Source: Bacteroidota bacterium
Lineage (GTDB): Bacteria; Bacteroidota; Bacteroidia; Sphingobacteriales; Sphingobacteriaceae
Assembly: GCA_026224775.1 (NCBI GenBank)
Contig: JAMFRP010000033.1
Location: 55,789-119,788 of the forward strand
Length of the DNA stretch: 64,000 nt
Direction: 5' to 3'
Part shown: positions 59,067 through 64,000 of the stretch, one piece after another
Layout of the letters: every line of letters begins with the position of its first letter
Position numbering within the stretch: the stretch's first letter is position 1
Program-made: the position numbers and the translations under genes
Notes under the pieces: model-generated
The model's input: the letters and a program-made list of their open reading frames with translations, nothing else
What the model was told of the DNA's origin: nothing
Databases searched by the model: none

Positions 59067-59780
59067 TTACGACCAGAATCCTTTAGCATTGATCTGGCAA
59101 GAATTATAACCCTGTAGCTTTAATAGTTTTTTCATCTGACTTACCATGATATTGTTGCCGGTTAGGTAAAATACGGTATTCTCCAATGTGTATTGCTGAC
59201 CGATTACCCACTGAATTAAACTATGGTGGCCATAAGCATCGTCACGCTTAACGGTTTGCAGCGGTGAACGAAAAAACTCGCTGAACTGGCTGCGGTGATC
59301 GTCGTTACCCATAACTACGGCTCCTGAAAAGCGGGCAGCAGGCATTACCATTTGCTGTAAAGCCAGCATATGGCCCAGGCTGCTTTCATCGCCCAAAGCA
59401 ATAACTGCCGAAGTGCTTTCGGCTACCTGGTGGGTGGTGCCTATTTTGAAATAACTTACCGTATCGTCCTTTTTCAATTGTTTTGCCCAGTTACTGCCGG
59501 GGCCGTTGTGCGCGGCATCAATAAATATGGTGCAGGTACTGGTTTCAGCATCCCAACCGGATGGGGTATAGTCGCGGTAAGTAAAGGATGCTACTTTGAA
59601 TTTAATATAAGGTATTTCTATCCATTGCTGCATATCGGCAAAAGGCAGGTGCAGATCGATCTCGATCAGAGTGGATAACTGCCAGTAGCGCACTTCCAGC
59701 ACGCGGCCCGTTTGCATTTGTGAGGGCTCGAATATTTTTTCGGCCTTTCTTTTTAATCTATCTAAAGTAAATGCTTCCAT
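59067..59780 (-). CDS. Siderophore-interacting protein / ferric-siderophore reductase-like
   Basis: 'RDYTPSGWDAETSTCTIFIDAAHNGPGSNWAKQLKKDDTV', 'ALGDESSLGHMLAL'. Confidence 0.83.
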   Translation of the reverse strand: MEAFTLDRLKRKAEKIFEPSQMQTGRVLEVRYWQLSTLIEIDLHLPFADMQQWIEIPYIKFKVASFTYRDYTPSGWDAETSTCTIFIDAAHNGPGSNWAKQLKKDDTVSYFKIGTTHQVAESTSAVIALGDESSLGHMLALQQMVMPAARFSGAVVMGNDDHRSQFSEFFRSPLQTVKRDDAYGHHSLIQWVIGQQYTLENTVFYLTGNNIMVSQMKKLLKLQGYNSCQINAKGFWS

Positions 59781-59857
59781 TAGTGTAGTGTTTTAACACT
59801 GCAAAGTAACGGCACAAATGGCTCAATAAAAATGGCAACTTCGGGGTAAGTATTGGA

Positions 59858-60712
59858 CTATTTACGGTAACACCCACGAAATGTAAGTGGTGTGGTATCA
59901 GTAAATTTTTTGAATAAACGTGAAAAATAAGCGTGATCTTCATAACCTAACAAGTGTGCAATCTGCTTTACCGAGCGCGAGGTATAGTACAACATGCGTT
60001 TAGCCTCGAGCACCACTTCGTGTTGTATCCAGTAGCTTACGGAGAATCCTGTAACTTTTTTAAGCGACTCATTCAGGTACGATTCTGAAACATTTAATTG
60101 AGACGCGTAAGCTGAAGGGCTTTTTACAGTCCGTACATTGGTTACCAATAACTTTTTAAACTCTTGCGAGAGCTGTGCCGGGCGGGATATATGGTTATGC
60201 GGATTAGTTAAGGTGGTGAACCCACCGGCAGCTATCCCTAAAAATGATTGCAGTAAAGAGTGAACAACCGACAGGTTAAAAGGTATTTGCTCGTCTTCGT
60301 GATGCTTTTGATCGAGCACGCAAAGCAGGCTGCGGCATTGGGTCATCAGCTTATCGGATAAAGCAAATGGTTGTTGCAGCAACAATTGATTTTCAAAAAT
60401 ATCCCGGTAATCAGGCGGCACAAGCAGGGTATCTACCGCCAGAAACCAGCCTTCTGCTTGCTGCGCATGTATGCGGTGATGTACCTGCCCCGGTAATATA
60501 TAATAAATGGATGATGGCTGCAAACTCAGCTCATGAAAATCGATCATTAAGGAAGCAACGCCGCTTTCTATCAGGAAGAAGATATAATGATCATCACGAT
60601 GGGCGCCTAATATTTCAGCTTGATCTTTAGTGACATCACCCGGAAAGTAATGCCTGATCTCGAAGCCTGAGTCTATCCTATCTTTTAGTTGATGTACGGG
60701 GATGTCTTTCAT
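59858..60712 (-). CDS. AraC-family transcriptional regulator
   Basis: 'YASQLNVSESYLNESLKKVTGFSVSYWIQHEVVLEAKRMLYYTSRSVKQIAHLLGYEDHAYFSRLFKKFTDTTPLTFR'. Confidence 0.94.
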   Translation of the reverse strand: MKDIPVHQLKDRIDSGFEIRHYFPGDVTKDQAEILGAHRDDHYIFFLIESGVASLMIDFHELSLQPSSIYYILPGQVHHRIHAQQAEGWFLAVDTLLVPPDYRDIFENQLLLQQPFALSDKLMTQCRSLLCVLDQKHHEDEQIPFNLSVVHSLLQSFLGIAAGGFTTLTNPHNHISRPAQLSQEFKKLLVTNVRTVKSPSAYASQLNVSESYLNESLKKVTGFSVSYWIQHEVVLEAKRMLYYTSRSVKQIAHLLGYEDHAYFSRLFKKFTDTTPLTFRGCYRK

Positions 60713-60805
60713 TTACCCGGCTAAATTAATAATTAACAAGCTTATAAATAAGCATCTTAAACAAATGACATTAATGCACGTTGTTATACAAATCATCACA
60801 ATGCC

Positions 60806-61159
60806 ATGAAAAAGTTTTTAATCTTTTTGATCATCATAACTGCATCCGCGTTTAAAACACAGGCACAGCAAAAGCCTGAACAATACAACGTTAACCAGTT
60901 TGTAAAACATGTGGGCAAGAAGATAACCATGTGCGAAACGGTTTATTCTTTTAAAATATTGAGCGATACTGTTACCATGCTGAATATGGGCGGTAATTAC
61001 CCTAACCAAAAGTTTACGGTGGTAGTTAGCGGCAAGGAAATACAGTTGAATTATGATGATTTAAAAGGCAAGCACATTTGTGTAACCGGCGATACATCGA
61101 TGTACAAAAAACACCCTGAAGTGTTGATCTATCATGAAGACCAGATCCAGTTTAAATAG
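60806..61159 (+). CDS. Small secreted OB-fold-like protein (paralog of 46542-46910)
   Basis: Signal peptide; 'QFVKHVGKKITMCETVYSFKI', 'MLNMGGNYPNQKFTVVVSGK', 'GKHICVTGDTSMYKKHPEVLIYHEDQIQ'. Confidence 0.7.
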   Translation: MKKFLIFLIIITASAFKTQAQQKPEQYNVNQFVKHVGKKITMCETVYSFKILSDTVTMLNMGGNYPNQKFTVVVSGKEIQLNYDDLKGKHICVTGDTSMYKKHPEVLIYHEDQIQFK

Positions 61160-62327
61160 GTGCTTGGATTGAGGCCTTAACTGCGTTTGTTTTTATTTTA
61201 GATGCCATCCAAACAATTAAAGTGCCAAGCGTGGTGATAACCGCAAACGACCAGCGCAGGTTTAATGCCTGTGCTACAAAACCAACCATAGGCGGCACTA
61301 CCAAAAAACCAAAATAACCAACCGTTGATACTGCCGCGATAGCAGGGCCTTTGGCCATTGTTGTTGATTTACCTGCCTCGCTAAAACATAGTGGCACTAT
61401 ACAGGACGTGCCTATCCCCACCAAACCAAAACCAATAATGGTGGTAGGCACATAAGGGAAAAGCACAGCCAGCAAAAAACCAGTCACAATAAATACCCCG
61501 CTGCATTGCATTAACAATTTTACGCCATAACGACCCACTATTTTATCGCCCGCAAAGCGGGAAGCAGTCAGTGTAGTCATGAATACAACGAATGCCGCCG
61601 TAGCAGTGGCGTGGGTGGAGTGTACAGCTTTATCCATATAAATACCGCTCCAATCGTACATGATGTTTTCGCAGGCCATGGAGGAGAAGCAGATGAGGGA
61701 TAGGTTGATAAGTGTTTTATCCGGTAACGAAAACAAGGGCTTTTTTTCTAATTGCTGTGGCTGCTGTTGCAGGGTGAATGGCGCGAAGCAAATAGATAAT
61801 ACTACCAAGGTTGTACTAACCGACAGCAAATGCCAAACCGGCAATACATGGTTAGCCACCATTAAATATCCTAACGCAGCCCCGGCAAAACCCGCGCAGC
61901 TCCAGATGGCGTGAAAGGTGGTTATGATTGATTTTTTATATAACCCTTGTACGCTAACACCTTCGGTATTCATGGATAGGTTGAGCAGGTTGCGCGATGA
62001 ACCGAAACAAAGCAGTACTAATATAAACTCCCAGTAATGCACGGCATAGCCCAGCAGGCCCAGCATGAGGTTAAACAGCAAAGCACCAAACAACATAATG
62101 CGGCTACTGCTATATGCGCGGAGCAGGCGGCCCGTTAAAGGCATGGTGACTAATAAGCCAACGGGCAAAGCAAATAAGGCTGTACCTAACTGGGCTTCGT
62201 TTAAATGCAGATCGCGTTGGATGGAGGGAATACGGGATGCCCAGGTAGTGTAGCCGAACCCCGATATAAAGAAAAACGCGGCTGTAGCAATACGTATAGT
62301 TTTTGGGGATCGGGATGGGTTAATCAC
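61152..62327 (-). CDS. MFS transporter
   Basis: 'FFISGFGYTTWASRIPSIQRDLHLNEAQLGTALFALPVGLLVTMPLTGRLL', 12-TM pattern. Confidence 0.9.
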   Translation of the reverse strand: MINPSRSPKTIRIATAAFFFISGFGYTTWASRIPSIQRDLHLNEAQLGTALFALPVGLLVTMPLTGRLLRAYSSSRIMLFGALLFNLMLGLLGYAVHYWEFILVLLCFGSSRNLLNLSMNTEGVSVQGLYKKSIITTFHAIWSCAGFAGAALGYLMVANHVLPVWHLLSVSTTLVVLSICFAPFTLQQQPQQLEKKPLFSLPDKTLINLSLICFSSMACENIMYDWSGIYMDKAVHSTHATATAAFVVFMTTLTASRFAGDKIVGRYGVKLLMQCSGVFIVTGFLLAVLFPYVPTTIIGFGLVGIGTSCIVPLCFSEAGKSTTMAKGPAIAAVSTVGYFGFLVVPPMVGFVAQALNLRWSFAVITTLGTLIVWMASKIKTNAVKASIQAPI

Positions 62328-62344
62328 GGGGATGAATATAACAA

Positions 62345-62376
62345 AAAAGGTGTCCAGCTTTCGCTAAACACCTTTT
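62345..62376 (-). terminator. Terminator downstream of rplI
   Basis: AAAAGGTGT ... ACACCTTTT. Confidence 0.65.
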
Positions 62377-62402
62377 AAATTTTATGGTAAGAAGTAAGAA
62401 AC

Positions 62403-62846
62403 TTATTCAGCTACTACTTCAAACGGTACGCGTACTTTTACTTCTTTGTGCAGGTTTACATTTGCAACGTATTCGCCAACAAATTTAGGTTCTGTATCAA
62501 AAGTAATACGACGACGGTCAACTTCAAAACCTTCTTTTTTCAAAGCATCAGCAAGCTGAATAGTGTTGATAGCACCGAATATTTTACCGCTTTCGCCGGC
62601 TTTAGCACCAATGGTAAGTTTAACACCTTCCAAACGGGCAGCTATCGCGTCAGCATCTTTACGTATTTTTTCTTGTTTAAACTGAGCCTGTTTAAGGTTT
62701 TCAGCTAAAACTTTGCGGGCACTTACAGTGGCCAATATGGCGTAGCCTTTAGGTAAAAGGTAGTTACGGCCATAACCTGGTTTAACGCTTACTACATCGT
62801 CTTTGTCGCCCAGGTTTTTTACATCTTGTTTTAAAATAACATCCAT
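62403..62846 (-). CDS. rplI: 50S ribosomal protein L9
   Basis: 'MDVILKQDVKNLGDKDDVVSVKPGYGRNYLLPKGYAILAT'. Confidence 0.98.
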   Translation of the reverse strand: MDVILKQDVKNLGDKDDVVSVKPGYGRNYLLPKGYAILATVSARKVLAENLKQAQFKQEKIRKDADAIAARLEGVKLTIGAKAGESGKIFGAINTIQLADALKKEGFEVDRRRITFDTEPKFVGEYVANVNLHKEVKVRVPFEVVAE

Positions 62847-62860
62847 TTCTTGATCTCCTA

Positions 62861-63124
62861 TTATTTTAATGAATCTGTAACGTAAGGCAATAAACCAATG
62901 TGACGGGCACGTTTAACTGCCTGAGCCACTTTACGCTGGAATTTTAATGAAGTACCTGTTAAACGGCGAGGTAATACTTTACCCTGATCGTTAATAAACT
63001 TTAATAAAAAGTTAGCGTCTTTGTAATCAATATACTTAATACCATTCTTTTTAAAACGGCAGTATTTTTTACGGTTATCCTCCACTTTGGGGGCTGTAAC
63101 GTATTGAATTTGATCGTTTGCCAT
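62861..63124 (-). CDS. rpsR: 30S ribosomal protein S18
   Basis: '[64 protein letters not shown]'. Confidence 0.98.
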   Translation of the reverse strand: MANDQIQYVTAPKVEDNRKKYCRFKKNGIKYIDYKDANFLLKFINDQGKVLPRRLTGTSLKFQRKVAQAVKRARHIGLLPYVTDSLK

Positions 63125-63489
63125 TATTTAGCTACCTCCTCAGTTTTAGTTTTTTTCTGATTAAATGCACCGCTACGTTTTTTATCGGCGTAAGCTGTTG
63201 CATGTTTATCTAAGGCGATAGTCAGAAAGCGTAAGATGCGCTCATCACGACGATATTCAACCTCCAGTTTATTAATTAATTCACCCGGAGCTTTAAATTC
63301 GGTTAGGTGATAGTATCCTGTAGTTTTCTTTTGGATAGGATACGCTAGTTTTCTCAAACCCCAATTATCCTCTTGGATAATTTCGGCTCCGCCATCAGTT
63401 AACAGCTTGGTGTATTTGGCTACAGCCTCCTTAGCAGTTTCAACTGACAACAACGGGGTTAGAATGATCACGGTTTCGTACTGTTGCAT
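63124..63489 (-). CDS. rpsF: 30S ribosomal protein S6
   Basis: '[30 protein letters not shown]', '[23 protein letters not shown]'. Confidence 0.97.
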   Translation of the reverse strand: MQQYETVIILTPLLSVETAKEAVAKYTKLLTDGGAEIIQEDNWGLRKLAYPIQKKTTGYYHLTEFKAPGELINKLEVEYRRDERILRFLTIALDKHATAYADKKRSGAFNQKKTKTEEVAK

Positions 63490-63511
63490 TTTAACGTTGT
63501 TTTTATGTTTT

Positions 63512-63531
63512 ATCCGCCCTAAAAGCGGGAT
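63512..63531 (-). promoter_or_regulatory. Small bulged hairpin in the rpsF leader (candidate S6:S18 autoregulatory motif)
   Basis: Minus-strand leader ATCCCGCTTTTAGGGCGGAT about 20 nt upstream of the rpsF start, with a CCG in a bulged stem. Confidence 0.3.
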
Positions 63532-63666
63532 GCAAATGTAGGTAATAAATTAAACAAAACAAAGTGTTTAAGCCAAAGAAATAACCGGCTATCCTGTTGA
63601 TAAATAATGCGATACAGGGATAAAGTGATTCAGGGCGCTTAATTGCCAAATATTTGGCACAAAAAA

Positions 63667-63690
63667 AGCGGCGAAACAAGTTTCGCCGCT
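63667..63690 (-). terminator. Terminator-like hairpin
   Basis: AGCGGCGAAAC-AA-GTTTCGCCGCT with A-tract on the left (T-tract on minus). Confidence 0.7.
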
Positions 63691-64000
63691 CAAACACACC
63701 TAATAACAAAGAAAATTTCGATTAATTGATTTTCCCCTTAATTAATTTCACTGATCTCTTTGTTGTCATCAAAGATATAATCGCGAAACCGCATTTCATA
63801 TCCGTGGAAACACGTATTTTAGATGTTCAAACATTTAAAATACAGTACCATAAACTACAACACATATTACTCTATATCAATCAATTAAAACAAATATCCT
63901 ACAAACCCCATAGATTTTAAAATACGAGATTTTTTATCCTTGCCGGCATGATTTTCAATTTTGGGAGCAGCCTTTACTTTTCAGAAAAAAACTCAGTTAT

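Noticed and set aside
63490-64000. Additional gene upstream of rpsF (63726-63920 ORF)
   Set aside because: Low-complexity AT-rich 64-aa ORF with no motif; the region looks intergenic with a terminator at 63667-63690.

Overview
This 64 kb chromosomal window comes from a Bacteroidota genome, probably Sphingobacteriaceae and Mucilaginibacter-like (inferred from SusC/SusD, TAnnTTTG-type -7 boxes and protein styles; no rRNA is present to confirm it). I saw no tRNA, rRNA, CRISPR array, prophage or intact IS element. Housekeeping genes include manA, icd, dnaX, glmM, galE and the rpsF-rpsR-rplI operon. The main accessory feature is a ~20 kb minus-strand polysaccharide utilization locus (PUL, ~12.0-31.9 kb). 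It encodes a LacI regulator, a CBM9-like protein, SusC/SusD, a PKD lipoprotein, an HGSNAT/DUF5009-like membrane protein, a GH31, a DUF4832/DUF4874 lipoprotein, galE, a GH36/clan-D-like enzyme, a sugar-kinase-like APH protein, a NagB-LmbE fusion and glmM. I read it as an amino-sugar (HexNAc) catabolic locus. The best non-annotation signals are: (1) a repeated operator-like motif (TTGCGTGTnCG..CACAC) placed just upstream of matching -7 boxes at the susC and kinase promoters; (2) an A10 slippery run in dnaX at the core/tau boundary, with stops in both shifted frames; (3) a superfamily of intergenic GTCATT...AATGAC inverted repeats, with nested and module-containing copies, absent from the PUL but dense from 35.7 to 57.1 kb. 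All family calls come from reading the translations; no database search was run.
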